From Suilimivivens sp964571145 (GTDB lineage Bacteria; Bacillota; Clostridia; Lachnospirales; Lachnospiraceae): a stretch of 54,726 nt of DNA. Below the pieces are notes generated by a model, which searched no databases, was not told the DNA's origin, and saw nothing but the letters and a program-made list of their open reading frames with translations. Made by a program: the position numbers and the translations under genes. The DNA is taken from contig CAZNAP010000005.1 of assembly GCA_964571145.1 (NCBI GenBank), positions 1-54,726 on the forward strand, given 5' to 3'. Shown here piece by piece: positions 43,901 to 52,839 of this stretch; position 1 is the first letter of the stretch; every line of letters begins with the position of its first letter.

Positions 43901-45900
43901 GACTGTCTTTCTTCATCCTCCAAGTCTCTTAACTTTTTCTTCAGCTCGACCATCTTATCTCGCAATTCTGCCGCGGCTTCGAAGTTCAAATCTATTGCAG
44001 CTTTCTTCATCTGCTTCTCCACCTGAGCAATTATCTTCTCCAGTTCCTTCCTGTTCATCGATTCCGGATCTTTCTCAAATTGAAGTTCTTCTTTCGCAAT
44101 CACTTTGGAAATGCTAATCAAATCACGAATTGCCTTCTTAATTGTCTGGGGTGTAATATGATGGTCTTCATTATATTTCTGCTGAATTGCACGACGTCTG
44201 TTTGTCTCATCTATTGCAGTCCTCATGGAATCGGTCATCTGATCCGCATACATAATAACATGGCCTTCTACATTTCTGGCCGCTCTTCCCACTGTCTGTA
44301 TTAAGGAAGTGGCGGAACGCAGAAAACCTTCTTTATCTGCATCTAAAATTGCGACCAACGAAATCTCCGGTATATCCAAACCCTCTCGTAACAGGTTAAT
44401 GCCAATCAATACATCAAAAACATCCAAGCGCATATCCCTGATAATTTCTGCACGTTCCAGCGTATCTATATCTGAATGCAAATATTTCACACGTATTCCC
44501 ACATCCTTCATATAATCGGTCAAATCCTCTGCCATACGCTTCGTTAACGTGGTAACCAACACCTTATTGTGTTTAGCCGTTTCGTTGTTGATTTCAGAAA
44601 TCAAATCATCAATCTGACCTTCTACCGCCCTGACTGAAATCTCTGGGTCCAACAATCCTGTGGGTCTGATAATCTGCTCAGTTCGCAGCAATTCGTGCTC
44701 CATCTCATACTTAGAAGGAGTTGCTGATACAAACATCAATTGGTCTATATGCTGTTCAAATTCTGCAAAACATAATGGACGGTTGTCCATAGCTGAAGGT
44801 AACCTGAATCCGTATTCTACCAGCGTTGTTTTCCGTGAGCGGTCGCCTGTATACATGGCTCCAATCTGCGGAATGGTAATGTGTGACTCATCTACAATAA
44901 TCAAAAAGTCATCACCAAAGTAATCCATCAACGTATGGGGCATGGCACCCGGCTGTCCTCCCGCCAAATGCCTGGAATAGTTTTCAATTCCCGAACAAAA
45001 GCCTGCTTCACGAAGCATTTCTATATCAAAGTTGGTTCTTTCTGATATTCTTTGTGCCTCCAACAGTTTATCTTCGCTTTTGAAAAATCGAATTCTTTCT
45101 TCCAGTTCAGTTTCGATATTTTTGCAGGCTGCCATGATTTTTTCCTGAGGAACCACATAATGGGAAGCTGGAAAAATAGCCACATGCTCCAAAATAGCAT
45201 GAACCCGCCCTGTCAACGGCTCTACCTCAGCAATTCTATCTATTTCATCGCCAAAAAATTCGATTCTGATTAGATAATCGCCACCCTGTGCGGGATAAAT
45301 TTCCACCACATCGCCGCGTACTCTAAAGCAGCCACGATCAACATCCATATCATTTCTGTCATAATGAATTGCAATCAGTTCCTGAAGTACCTTGTCTCTG
45401 TCCTTGATCATCCCCGGACGAAGTGAAACAATCATCTCCTGATAATCATCAGGACTTCCCAAACCATAAATACAAGATACACTGGCGATTACAATTACAT
45501 CTTTTCGTTCGGAAAGAGATGCTGTGGCAGATAATCGCAGCTTGTCTATCTCATCATTAACAGAAGAATCCTTTGCAATAAATGTATCCGAAGACGGAAT
45601 GTAAGCCTCCGGCTGAAAATAATCATAGTAGGACACAAAATATTCTACTGCATTTTCGGGAAAAAATTCTTTAAATTCTCCGTAGAGCTGTCCTGCCAGT
45701 GTTTTATTATGTGCAATAATCAGTGTTGGTTTATTTAAAGCTGCTATGACATTGGCCATAGTAAATGTTTTACCAGATCCAGTAACGCCAAGCAGTGTCT
45801 GAAATTGATTACCCTTTTTAAAACCTTCCACCAAGTCCGCAATGGCTTGTGGTTGGTCACCTGTTGGTTGATATTCAGATACCAGTTTAAAATGATCCAT
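43897..45900 (-). CDS. uvrB: Excinuclease ABC subunit B
   Basis: Helicase-like damage verification subunit that loads UvrC. 667 residues. Walker A GVTGSGKTFT (near 39-48), the beta-hairpin YYDYFQPEAYIP, DESH box and VQTVGRAARN motif VI; the UVR domain (IAQVEKQMKKAAIDLNFEAA) at the C-terminus meets UvrC. First gene of uvrBA. GGGAGG precedes the ATG. A LexA box and an extended -10 lie upstream, so SOS induction is likely. Confidence 0.98.
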   Translation of the reverse strand: MDHFKLVSEYQPTGDQPQAIADLVEGFKKGNQFQTLLGVTGSGKTFTMANVIAALNKPTLIIAHNKTLAGQLYGEFKEFFPENAVEYFVSYYDYFQPEAYIPSSDTFIAKDSSVNDEIDKLRLSATASLSERKDVIVIASVSCIYGLGSPDDYQEMIVSLRPGMIKDRDKVLQELIAIHYDRNDMDVDRGCFRVRGDVVEIYPAQGGDYLIRIEFFGDEIDRIAEVEPLTGRVHAILEHVAIFPASHYVVPQEKIMAACKNIETELEERIRFFKSEDKLLEAQRISERTNFDIEMLREAGFCSGIENYSRHLAGGQPGAMPHTLMDYFGDDFLIIVDESHITIPQIGAMYTGDRSRKTTLVEYGFRLPSAMDNRPLCFAEFEQHIDQLMFVSATPSKYEMEHELLRTEQIIRPTGLLDPEISVRAVEGQIDDLISEINNETAKHNKVLVTTLTKRMAEDLTDYMKDVGIRVKYLHSDIDTLERAEIIRDMRLDVFDVLIGINLLREGLDIPEISLVAILDADKEGFLRSATSLIQTVGRAARNVEGHVIMYADQMTDSMRTAIDETNRRRAIQQKYNEDHHITPQTIKKAIRDLISISKVIAKEELQFEKDPESMNRKELEKIIAQVEKQMKKAAIDLNFEAAAELRDKMVELKKKLRDLEDEERQS

Positions 45901-45944
45901 AAAAGTGCCTCCCTGTTATTCCTTAGCACGATATACTAGACATG

Positions 45945-45953
45945 ATTATAGCA
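45945..45953 (-). promoter_or_regulatory. Extended -10 promoter of uvrBA
   Basis: Minus-strand TGCTATAAT, an extended -10, 45 bp upstream of uvrB. The -35 at 17 nt (TGTACT) is poor, which the extended -10 can compensate. The LexA box lies just upstream of that -35 position. Confidence 0.65.
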
Positions 45954-45970
45954 GAGATTAAAACAAAAGT

Positions 45971-45998
45971 ACAGAACAAAATCGAACTTTTGTTCTGT
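45971..45998 (-). terminator. Terminator after ctpA
   Basis: acagaacaaaa (45971-45981) pairs with ttttgttctgt (45988-45998), an 11-bp stem around tcgaac. On the minus strand ACTTTTGTTTTAA follows. It lies 67 bp downstream of the ctpA stop and overlaps the LexA-like site upstream of uvrB. Confidence 0.75.
45983..45996. promoter_or_regulatory. Candidate LexA (DinR) box upstream of uvrBA
   Basis: cgaacttttgttct carries the GAAC-N4-GTTC core of the Gram-positive LexA site (CGAACNNNNGTTCG, one outer base differs). It lies 83 bp before the uvrB start and just upstream of its promoter. It shares bases with the ctpA terminator, which could also produce the symmetry by chance. Confidence 0.6.
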
Positions 45999-46064
45999 AT
46001 CCTCTGTGTCCATATTCGCTCTATAATCTTTTTGATTATGATTCCCAATAAGGATTTTTTATGC

Positions 46065-47342
46065 CTACATCTTCCCCTCTAAAATTTCAATTGCTTTGTT
46101 AAGCTGATTATCCGTTTGGTCTTTTTCATATGCATCATAATCATATTCCAATTCAATGTCCGGCTTAATACCTACACCATGAATATTTCTACCCGAAGGA
46201 GTGAAATAAGCACTGATGGTTAATTTTAATGCTGTACCATCATCCAAATAAAAAATGTTCTGAACAATGCCTTTTCCATAAGTAGTTGTTCCCAGTATAG
46301 TGCCCTTGTTGTAATCCTGTATAGCACCTGCTAATATTTCTGAAGCACTTGCAGAGTATCCGTTTACAAGAACTACTATAGGCATTTTTAGTTCCGTGCT
46401 TCCATCACAGGTATACTCTTTTCTAACACCTGCCTTATCCTCCGTATAAACAATTATACCTTCTGGCAAAATTTTTCTGGCTATATCAACAACTGCCGTC
46501 AGGCTGCCACCCGGATTACTTCTTAAGTCCAGTATGAGTCCTTTCATTCCGTTCGCTTTTAATTCAGCCATGGCTTCAGCATATTGATCTACTGTTACGC
46601 TGTCAAACTCGCGAATACGCAAATATCCAATTCCTTTAGCATCCAGTACCATACCACTGTCCACAGTGGTTGTCTCTATTAACTTGCTTCTTACTAAATC
46701 TATTTCCAAATAATCAGCTTCACCTTCACGATAGATTGTTAAGTGAACTGTAGTTCCTTCTCTACCCTTAATCAAACTTACTACTTTAGTATTGCTCATT
46801 CCCTGTGCGGATACATCATCTATCTTAACAATAATGTCCCCTTCTCGTAATCCTGCTTTCTGTGCAGGGGCCTCTTCCATCACGCCACTAATCATCGCCA
46901 TATCTTTCTCTTCATTATGAGAAATATAGGCACCTATTCCATAAGAAATCCCCTGTGTACTATTCTGTACATCTTCCAATTCCTCTTTTTTGTAATATTC
47001 GGAATAAGGATCTCCCAGTGATTCGACCAGTCCTTTATAGAGTCCGTCCTGTTGTTCCGCAACTGATACTTCCTCGCCATAATAATGGTCATTAATCTCT
47101 TTTTCAATTGCCATAAGCTTATTGATAGACGCAGCATTAATAGCACTTTCCTGCTGAGCTACCTCCGATGTGGTTTTCTGTATATGCATGACTGCGTAGT
47201 TATAGATTGACTTTCCTAACAAGACTGCACTTACAACCAGTGCGCATATAAGTACTCCCAGCAACATCCCCTTAAGAAAATCCTTAGAATGTCCTGACTC
47301 CTTATGATTCAACTCTATTTGTTGTTCCTCTAAATTATCCAA
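46065..47342 (-). CDS. ctpA: S41 family C-terminal processing peptidase
   Basis: 425 residues. One N-terminal transmembrane anchor (MLLGVLICALVVSAVLLGKSI, about 31-51), a PDZ domain (GIGAYISHNEEKDMA, then APAQKAGLREGDIIVKIDD) and the S41 Ser/Lys protease: Ser in NGYSASASE (about 330-332) and Lys357 in TYGKG. It cuts exported proteins at their C-termini; in Bacillus CtpB acts in signalling during sporulation. It follows the septal M23 hydrolase gene after 45 bp. The start codon is TTG, with GGAG 8 nt upstream. Confidence 0.93.
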   Translation of the reverse strand: MDNLEEQQIELNHKESGHSKDFLKGMLLGVLICALVVSAVLLGKSIYNYAVMHIQKTTSEVAQQESAINAASINKLMAIEKEINDHYYGEEVSVAEQQDGLYKGLVESLGDPYSEYYKKEELEDVQNSTQGISYGIGAYISHNEEKDMAMISGVMEEAPAQKAGLREGDIIVKIDDVSAQGMSNTKVVSLIKGREGTTVHLTIYREGEADYLEIDLVRSKLIETTTVDSGMVLDAKGIGYLRIREFDSVTVDQYAEAMAELKANGMKGLILDLRSNPGGSLTAVVDIARKILPEGIIVYTEDKAGVRKEYTCDGSTELKMPIVVLVNGYSASASEILAGAIQDYNKGTILGTTTYGKGIVQNIFYLDDGTALKLTISAYFTPSGRNIHGVGIKPDIELEYDYDAYEKDQTDNQLNKAIEILEGKM

Positions 47343-47387
47343 TTTCCTATCTCCATTCTGCCTTGTAGCTCATGCTGATTCGGAGGA

Positions 47388-48608
47388 TTATCCTCCCAGA
47401 TAACCATGTGGATTCACATAGCTTCCATTTAAACGAACACTAAAATGCAAATGATTACCGGTAGACCGTCCCGTACTTCCTACCGCTGCAATTTTAGCTC
47501 CCTTTGAAACTTCCTGTCCTGCCGAAACATACAATGCTGAAGCATGCATGTAAATCGTGTATAAACTGTCACCATGGTCAATCATTACATAATTACCCAT
47601 GCTTCCGCTATAAGCCGCCGCAACTACTTTGCCATCATAAGCAGCCAATATATTCGTGCCTCCCGGCGCGGCCATATCAATCCCGTTATGAAACTGTTTC
47701 ACACCCAATATAGGATGAATACGTTCGCCGTAATCGTCGGATATTCTGGTATAAGAAGGTGCCGGCCAAGTAAAGATTCCACCGTCATATTTACGACCCT
47801 GAGCTGCTGCCAGTTTCTTTCTTTCTTCTGCTACAATTGCTTCCAGTGCCTGGATTGTCTCTGTCTGCGCCGCAATATCAGCTTCATAATCTCTGATTGC
47901 TTCTTCTTTATTTGCAATATCCGTAGATATTTTATAGATTTCCTGCTTCTTGGCTGAAATTAACTCATTTAAGGATGCTTCCTCTTTCTCCTGTGCAGCT
48001 TTCGCCTCATCCAGTACGCTCTTTTCCTCTTCCAGCCCCTGCTTACACAGTGCTACATATTCCGCATATTCCACATACTCATCCAGCATCTTGCGGTCAT
48101 AAGCAGAAAGCATTTCAATATATTCTGCCTTATTCAGCATGTCACTAAAACTTTCCGAACCGAAAACCAATTCCAAAGAAAGAGTATCTCCCTTTTCATA
48201 CATAAACTTAATGCGAACCTTCATGGCTGCATACTGTGCTTCCTGCACTTTCACAGCTTCCTCAAGTTCGGTGGTTTTCGTCTCTATTTCCAATTCCTTA
48301 TCAGAAATTAATGTCTTTAACTCATTTATTTTTGCTTGTATATTCGAAAGACTACTGTCTAGTTCCGTCACGTAATTAGCAAGATTATTCTTGGAAGTTT
48401 CCAGTTCCTTTTTAAGCTCCTTCACATCGGTTAAACCGCTTTGAAGAGCTTTCTTTTCTTCTTTTGCTTTGCTGATTTCTGCTTCTTTTTGTTTGATGCT
48501 TTCATTGGTCAATTCGCTGGCATAGACCAGAGATTGATTCCTATTTGCCACTCCAATTACTAAAGTCAGGCATAGCATCATACAGAATAATCTTTTCCAT
48601 CGTTTCAT
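47388..48608 (-). CDS. EnvC-like M23 peptidase with coiled coil
   Basis: 406 residues. Signal peptide, then about 230 residues of coiled coil in two stretches (roughly 30-130 and 195-265), and a C-terminal LytM (M23) endopeptidase domain. Zinc ligands His307 and Asp311 in HNGIDMAAPGG and His388 with His386 in GNHLHFSV are intact, so the enzyme is probably active, unlike the degenerate EnvC of E. coli. It follows ftsX by 18 bp; FtsEX regulates such hydrolases at the septum, and in Bacillus it activates CwlO. AGAGG precedes the ATG. Confidence 0.9.
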   Translation of the reverse strand: MKRWKRLFCMMLCLTLVIGVANRNQSLVYASELTNESIKQKEAEISKAKEEKKALQSGLTDVKELKKELETSKNNLANYVTELDSSLSNIQAKINELKTLISDKELEIETKTTELEEAVKVQEAQYAAMKVRIKFMYEKGDTLSLELVFGSESFSDMLNKAEYIEMLSAYDRKMLDEYVEYAEYVALCKQGLEEEKSVLDEAKAAQEKEEASLNELISAKKQEIYKISTDIANKEEAIRDYEADIAAQTETIQALEAIVAEERKKLAAAQGRKYDGGIFTWPAPSYTRISDDYGERIHPILGVKQFHNGIDMAAPGGTNILAAYDGKVVAAAYSGSMGNYVMIDHGDSLYTIYMHASALYVSAGQEVSKGAKIAAVGSTGRSTGNHLHFSVRLNGSYVNPHGYLGG

Positions 48609-48626
48609 ACTGTCTATTTGCCTCTG

Positions 48627-49523
48627 CTATACTCTCAGATGTTTTCTTACGGTTGTAATACTTCCCAAAAAGCCTATCCCTACGCCAATAATTGCAGATA
48701 CAGGTAAAAGAGTAGAAAAAATAGCTTCTACCGGCAAAAATGCCAGCAATTTAGTAAGTGCGGCAAATTCTCCCATAATATATGCAATCACACGGTTATA
48801 TAATACATAAATAATTCCAATTGGTATCAAGGCTCCGATAATACCAATCAACATACCTTCAATTACGAAAGGAGAGCGAACGAAGAAATCTGTCGCCCCA
48901 ATATATTTCATAATACTGATTTCTTCTTTACGGACGGAAATACCAATTGTTACGGTATTACTAATCAGGAAAACAGAAACTGCCAGCAAAATACCAATAA
49001 TACCAACAGAAACATAGGCAATCAACGCATTGACGCCCGTTAATGTAACTGCTGTTATTTCAGAACGATTAACCGTTCTGATTCCAGCCACGCCTTCCAA
49101 ATAGGATACTAAAGCCGGCTGCATGGAAACATCATTCATATAAATTTCAAAACTGGCTGAATCTGCTAATGGATTCTCTGTAAATCCGTCTGCATATTCT
49201 CCCAAATATTCTTCCCTAAAACCTGCCCATGCCTCATCCGCTGAAATAAAAGTTTTCTTGGATACTTCCGGGCGCTTATCAATTAATGCACCTATTTCTT
49301 CAATGCTTTCAGGACTGATACCCTCATCAAAAAAGACGGTTACTGACACGCCTTCCTGCGCTGTCTTAACAATATTTTGAAAATTAGCAATGACCGCATA
49401 AAAAATACCAAATAAAAACAAGCACGCTCCAATAGTGGCAATGGATGCAAGTGAAAACCACTTGTTTCTGAAAATATTCACAAATCCCTGTTTGATGGTA
49501 TAGAAAAATGTATTAATCCTCAT
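48627..49523 (-). CDS. ftsX: Cell-division ABC transporter permease FtsX
   Basis: 298 residues. A cytoplasmic start, one transmembrane helix (about 20-40), a large extracellular domain (ECD, with ADEAWAGFREEYLGEYADGF) and three further transmembrane helices, the FtsX layout. With FtsE it transmits ATP hydrolysis to peptidoglycan hydrolases. I start at the ATG at 49523, with AAAGGTGG 8 nt upstream; it overlaps the ftsE end by 11 nt. A longer frame inside ftsE lacks a ribosome site. Confidence 0.93.
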   Translation of the reverse strand: MRINTFFYTIKQGFVNIFRNKWFSLASIATIGACLFLFGIFYAVIANFQNIVKTAQEGVSVTVFFDEGISPESIEEIGALIDKRPEVSKKTFISADEAWAGFREEYLGEYADGFTENPLADSASFEIYMNDVSMQPALVSYLEGVAGIRTVNRSEITAVTLTGVNALIAYVSVGIIGILLAVSVFLISNTVTIGISVRKEEISIMKYIGATDFFVRSPFVIEGMLIGIIGALIPIGIIYVLYNRVIAYIMGEFAALTKLLAFLPVEAIFSTLLPVSAIIGVGIGFLGSITTVRKHLRV

Positions 49524-50271
49524 CGATATAACCACCTTTTTCTTCGTCGCTGACAATGACGCCTTTCTTCATTGTAACGACCCTTTTCTGCATTGCATTT
49601 ACTATTTCACGATTGTGTGTAACCACAAGTACAGTGGTGCCGTTTTCATTAATCAGTTCCAACAATTTCATGATTTCCCATGAATTCTTAGGATCCAGGT
49701 TTCCGGTAGGCTCATCGGCCAGTAAGATGCTGGGTCTGTTTACTAACGCTCTGGCAATTGCCACTCTCTGCTGTTCTCCGCCGGATAATTGACTGGGTTG
49801 TGCTTTATACTTGCCTGCCAATCCCACAGTAGCCAAAATACTGGGCACATTTCGCTTGATTTCTTTGTTGGATACTTGAATAATTCGCTGTGCAAAGGCT
49901 ACATTTTCATAAACATTTCTGTCCCTTAAAAGACGGAAATCCTGAAATACAATCCCCAGATTCCTTCTGAATTTTGGTATTTTGCGATGACGAATACGAA
50001 CCAAATCATATCCCATCACATTAATATCGCCAGAGGTTGGTACCAATTCACGCAACAACAGCTTAATCATCGTAGATTTACCTGAGCCACTGTCTCCAAC
50101 GATAAAAACAAATTCACCTTTTTGAATATGTAAATCCACCCCATTTAACGCCGGTGCACCTTTTGCATAGGATTTGCTTACATTGGTCATCGTAATAATC
50201 TCATCATTACCGGTATTTGATTTTTTTCTCTTTCTAGTTCTCACTTCACCTTTTGTCACAGCCTTCACCAC
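49513..50271 (-). CDS. ftsE: Cell-division ATP-binding protein FtsE
   Basis: 252 residues; FtsE is usually about 228, so the first 25 residues (basic, KAVTKGEVRTRKRKK) are an extension or an over-long start. ABC ATPase with Walker A GDSGSGKST, Q-loop FQDFRLL, signature LSGGEQQRVAIARAL and Walker B ILLADEPTGNLDP. The candidate starts are GTG codons at 50271 and 50268, shortly after AAGGA; the start is uncertain. It pairs with FtsX and lies 8 bp after the PucR-type gene. Confidence 0.94.
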   Translation of the reverse strand: MVKAVTKGEVRTRKRKKSNTGNDEIITMTNVSKSYAKGAPALNGVDLHIQKGEFVFIVGDSGSGKSTMIKLLLRELVPTSGDINVMGYDLVRIRHRKIPKFRRNLGIVFQDFRLLRDRNVYENVAFAQRIIQVSNKEIKRNVPSILATVGLAGKYKAQPSQLSGGEQQRVAIARALVNRPSILLADEPTGNLDPKNSWEIMKLLELINENGTTVLVVTHNREIVNAMQKRVVTMKKGVIVSDEEKGGYIDED

Positions 50272-50279
50272 CTGTATCC

Positions 50280-51368
50280 TTAATATTCAAAGCTCTCCAT
50301 ATAGTTCATGTACTTTACAACCATTAACGCAATGCGGAAGGTAATGGCATCCTCAAAAATTCGAAGATCCAGCCCCGTACTCTTTTGTAACTTGTCCAAA
50401 CGATAAACCAATGTATTTCTATGTATAAAAAGTTGTCTGGATGTCTCCGATACATTTAAACTGTTTTCAAAGAATTTTCCGATGGTCGTTAAAGTTTCAT
50501 CATCAAATTCATCCGGACTCTTTCCACCAAAAATTTCCTTAATAAACATCTTGCATAGTGGAATAGGAAGCTGATAAATTAAACGTCCAATTCCCAATTC
50601 GCTGTAGGCAATGATATTTCTCTCGTCAAAGAAGATTTTTCCTACATCCATAGCCATTCTGGCTTCCTTATAGGAACGGCTGACTTCTTTAATTTCCTTG
50701 ACCACTGTACCATAAGCAATCCGAACATTAATCATTCCTTCTTTTGTTAAAAAGGCTTCCATATTAACTGCCGCCTTCTCGATTTCACGTCCATTGTCAC
50801 CCTCTGACAAATCCTTTACCACAATAATATTATTTTCATCCACTGCAGTAATAAAATCCTTGCTGTTGCTTCCAAAATAAGTTCTCATGGCTTCCAAAAC
50901 GTTACTGTCCTTGCCATTGCCGGTTTCAATAATCATAACCACACGCTTCACATCTGTCTGAATATGCAACTTTTTAGCACGACTGTAAATATCAATCAGC
51001 AACAGATTATCCAACAACAGATTCTTAATAAAGTTATCCTTATCAAAACGTTCTTTATAGGCTACCAAAAGATTTTGAACCTGAAAAGCAGCCATTTTCC
51101 CAACCATATAAACATCTTCGCCAATACCGGCAGCTACCAACACATATTCTAGCTGCTGTTCATCAAATATCTTGAAATACTGACATCCCTGTATTTCCTG
51201 TGAATCAGCCGGTGATTTAGCGAACTCTATCGTAGCCGCACTACAGCCGGCCATTCCTGATGTGGTTGAGGCTGCTTCTTTGCCGTCAATATCCATCACG
51301 CAAAAGTCAACCCGCGCAATGGCTTTCAGTCCTTCAATTGTATTCTGCAAAATCTGATTAGAAATCAT
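50280..51368 (-). CDS. PucR-type (CdaR-like) transcriptional regulator
   Basis: 362 residues. The C-terminal 60 residues (FFENSLNVSETSRQLFIHRNTLVYRL, then KLQKSTGLDLRIFEDAITFRIALMV) form the PucR C-terminal helix-turn-helix. The first part (about 1-110) reads like a sensor domain, and the middle is a GGDEF-like or linking region (MAMDVGKIFF). Family members respond to carbohydrates, diacids or nitrogen compounds, but the ligand here is not readable. Directly upstream of ftsEX by 8 bp on the same strand, so it may be cotranscribed. Upstream ATG with AGGAGT. Confidence 0.85.
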   Translation of the reverse strand: MISNQILQNTIEGLKAIARVDFCVMDIDGKEAASTTSGMAGCSAATIEFAKSPADSQEIQGCQYFKIFDEQQLEYVLVAAGIGEDVYMVGKMAAFQVQNLLVAYKERFDKDNFIKNLLLDNLLLIDIYSRAKKLHIQTDVKRVVMIIETGNGKDSNVLEAMRTYFGSNSKDFITAVDENNIIVVKDLSEGDNGREIEKAAVNMEAFLTKEGMINVRIAYGTVVKEIKEVSRSYKEARMAMDVGKIFFDERNIIAYSELGIGRLIYQLPIPLCKMFIKEIFGGKSPDEFDDETLTTIGKFFENSLNVSETSRQLFIHRNTLVYRLDKLQKSTGLDLRIFEDAITFRIALMVVKYMNYMESFEY

Positions 51369-51400
51369 TTCCCCACTCCTTTTATCTGGTGTATATCACT

Positions 51401-51425
51401 ATGCAATATAAACAATACTTTGCAT
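51401..51425. promoter_or_regulatory. Weak inverted repeat upstream of the PucR-type gene
   Basis: atgcaa (51401-51406) and ttgcat (51420-51425) flank 13 nt, 33 bp upstream of the ATG. It may be an operator; six base pairs alone are weak evidence. Confidence 0.3.
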
Positions 51426-51598
51426 CCCCAAAAGCATTGATTTGGAAACTCCTTTTTCCATTTTAATATAAATGTACAAATAAATCTACCGAATTTTACG
51501 TTTTTTTTGTGTATTTTTTTGTATTTTGGGTATATTTTCCACGTTTTTGCTCTAGGCAACCTACACAAAAGAAAATTGGCACTTTTTACAAGGAAATG
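51426..51598. other. Intergenic region between divergent genes
   Basis: This part of the 326-bp gap between the PucR-type gene and the yjfB-like gene is AT- and T-rich (runs of T at 51501-51530) with no ORF, hairpin with T-run or riboswitch I can recognise. It probably holds the minus-strand promoter of the PucR-type gene, but I cannot place it. Confidence 0.5.
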
Positions 51599-51629
51599 TA
51601 TTCCATTTTGGAATATTTAGTGATATAAT
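51599..51629 (+). promoter_or_regulatory. Promoter with overlapping palindrome upstream of the YjfB-like gene
   Basis: A perfect TATAAT (51624-51629) has TTCCAT at 17 nt (51601-51606), a poor -35. That region is a perfect inverted repeat, tattcca (51599-51605) and tggaata (51609-51615) with a 3-nt gap, which may bind a regulator. Confidence 0.5.
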
Positions 51630-51694
51630 TACATTAGCTATCGTATCGGCACATGCTTTTATACGCGTCTGTCGAAGGGAAAGGAGCTGATTGT

Positions 51695-51883
51695 ATGAAT
51701 ATTCCTGAATTATCTACCACATTAGCAAATGTAAATCTTCAAAGCAAAGTTGGAGTTGCTGTTCTTGATAAAGCAATGGAAAGTTCCGAAGCAGCTGGAG
51801 AAGGACTCATCAATATGATTGACCGTTCTATGGAATTATCTGTGAACCCTGCAGTAGGCGGCAATTTTGATATGATGGTTTAG
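51695..51883 (+). CDS. YjfB-like putative motility protein
   Basis: 62 residues: MNIPELSTTLANVNLQSKVG start, then VLDKAMESSEAAGEGLINMID and a short C-terminal tail. The size, the all-helical pattern and the residues match the YjfB family, a small protein found with flagellar genes in Firmicutes; its role is unproven. AAAGGAG lies 9 nt before the ATG; the frame runs 14 codons further without a ribosome site. Its stop overlaps the convergent protease gene by a few bases. Confidence 0.85.
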   Translation: MNIPELSTTLANVNLQSKVGVAVLDKAMESSEAAGEGLINMIDRSMELSVNPAVGGNFDMMV

Positions 51884-52782
51884 AACAAAATACCCGTCAT
51901 CATTAACACACAAAGGATAAGACCCAGTATTAAAGAACCTGTAATCGTCTTGTCCTTTTTTATTGTCCAAATTTCGCGGAATTCTTCACGTCTGCCTTCA
52001 TGACCGCTCATCCAAATCAGAACCGCCCAGGCTAAGGGCAATGTAACTGCCGCAATAATCAGGTAAACACCAATACCAAATAAAACAGTATCTGTAGTGA
52101 CGAGTTCTGCCTGTTCACTATAAATATTTGGATTCGCTTTCAGCATAGCCATCATTAACATAGACTGGCTTCCGTTAATCAGTCCATGATAGAGAATAGA
52201 GGCCCATAAACTTCCTGTAGCTTCCATCAACAAGACAGAGAGAATTCCCATACCAAAAGCATACATTGCCTGATTCAAATTCATATGAATCATAGCAAAA
52301 ATCAAGGCAGATAAAAGCATTGCCTTTAATGCCCCGCCAGTTTTCTTATAAGCATGATAATACATCCCTCTACATGTAATTTCTTCTGCAAAAGGTGCCA
52401 CCACGGCTGCCGGAACAAATAAAGTAAAAACAAGTGACTGACTCGTATCCATACTTTCTATGATAGTCGTCACTTCATTTTTGACCCATATCTGCGATAT
52501 TAAATTCAATAATGTAATAAACGGAATACTGAGACCAGTAAATAAAGCCGTCATCAATACGGTTTTTATTTTCATCTTTCGAAATCCAAGAAATGGAATC
52601 AGTTTCTCCTTTGAAAAGCAAATGACAACTCCAATGGGCAAAATAACAATGGCTTCAATCAGAAGATTACTAACAAAAAAATTATCGGCCAAAGTCGGAG
52701 CAAAATTGGCAACACAAAAAACTATAAGTAAATAGCAAACTACTGTAATCAAAAACGCACGATTTGCCTTCTTACTGTTCAT
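51880..52782 (-). CDS. CPBP family intramembrane metalloprotease
   Basis: 300 residues, about eight transmembrane segments. The CPBP (CAAX protease and bacteriocin-processing) motifs are Glu133-Glu134 and Arg138 in FAEEITCRGMYY, His166 in FAMIHMNLNQ and a third site (YHGLINGS). Members act in membrane-protein processing, self-immunity or prenyl-protein cleavage; the substrate is unknown. GAAGGG precedes the ATG. The dispersed element copy begins 35 bp upstream of the start. The 3' end overlaps that of the YjfB-like gene. Confidence 0.93.
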   Translation of the reverse strand: MNSKKANRAFLITVVCYLLIVFCVANFAPTLADNFFVSNLLIEAIVILPIGVVICFSKEKLIPFLGFRKMKIKTVLMTALFTGLSIPFITLLNLISQIWVKNEVTTIIESMDTSQSLVFTLFVPAAVVAPFAEEITCRGMYYHAYKKTGGALKAMLLSALIFAMIHMNLNQAMYAFGMGILSVLLMEATGSLWASILYHGLINGSQSMLMMAMLKANPNIYSEQAELVTTDTVLFGIGVYLIIAAVTLPLAWAVLIWMSGHEGRREEFREIWTIKKDKTITGSLILGLILCVLMMTGILF

Positions 52783-52816
52783 AAATAATTCCCTTCAAAT
52801 ATAGAATAAGTCTGTC

Positions 52817-52836
52817 TTAGTCACTCGGTGCTTATC
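52817..52836 (-). repeat. Dispersed element upstream of the CPBP protease gene
   Basis: ttagtcactcggtgcttatc, identical over all 20 bases to the copy at 19846-19865, 35 bp upstream of the protease ATG. The CCGA seen in the other copies is replaced by ATAC. Confidence 0.7.
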
Positions 52837-52839
52837 ATA

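Noticed and set aside
51644..51652. Sigma-D (flagellar) promoter for the YjfB-like gene
   Set aside because: The GCCGATA-like string is on the wrong strand for this gene and has no TAAA at the right spacing.
51369..51694. Riboswitch or small RNA in the 326-bp gap
   Set aside because: No stem with T-run or recognisable aptamer core was found; the region is mainly T-rich with two short palindromes.
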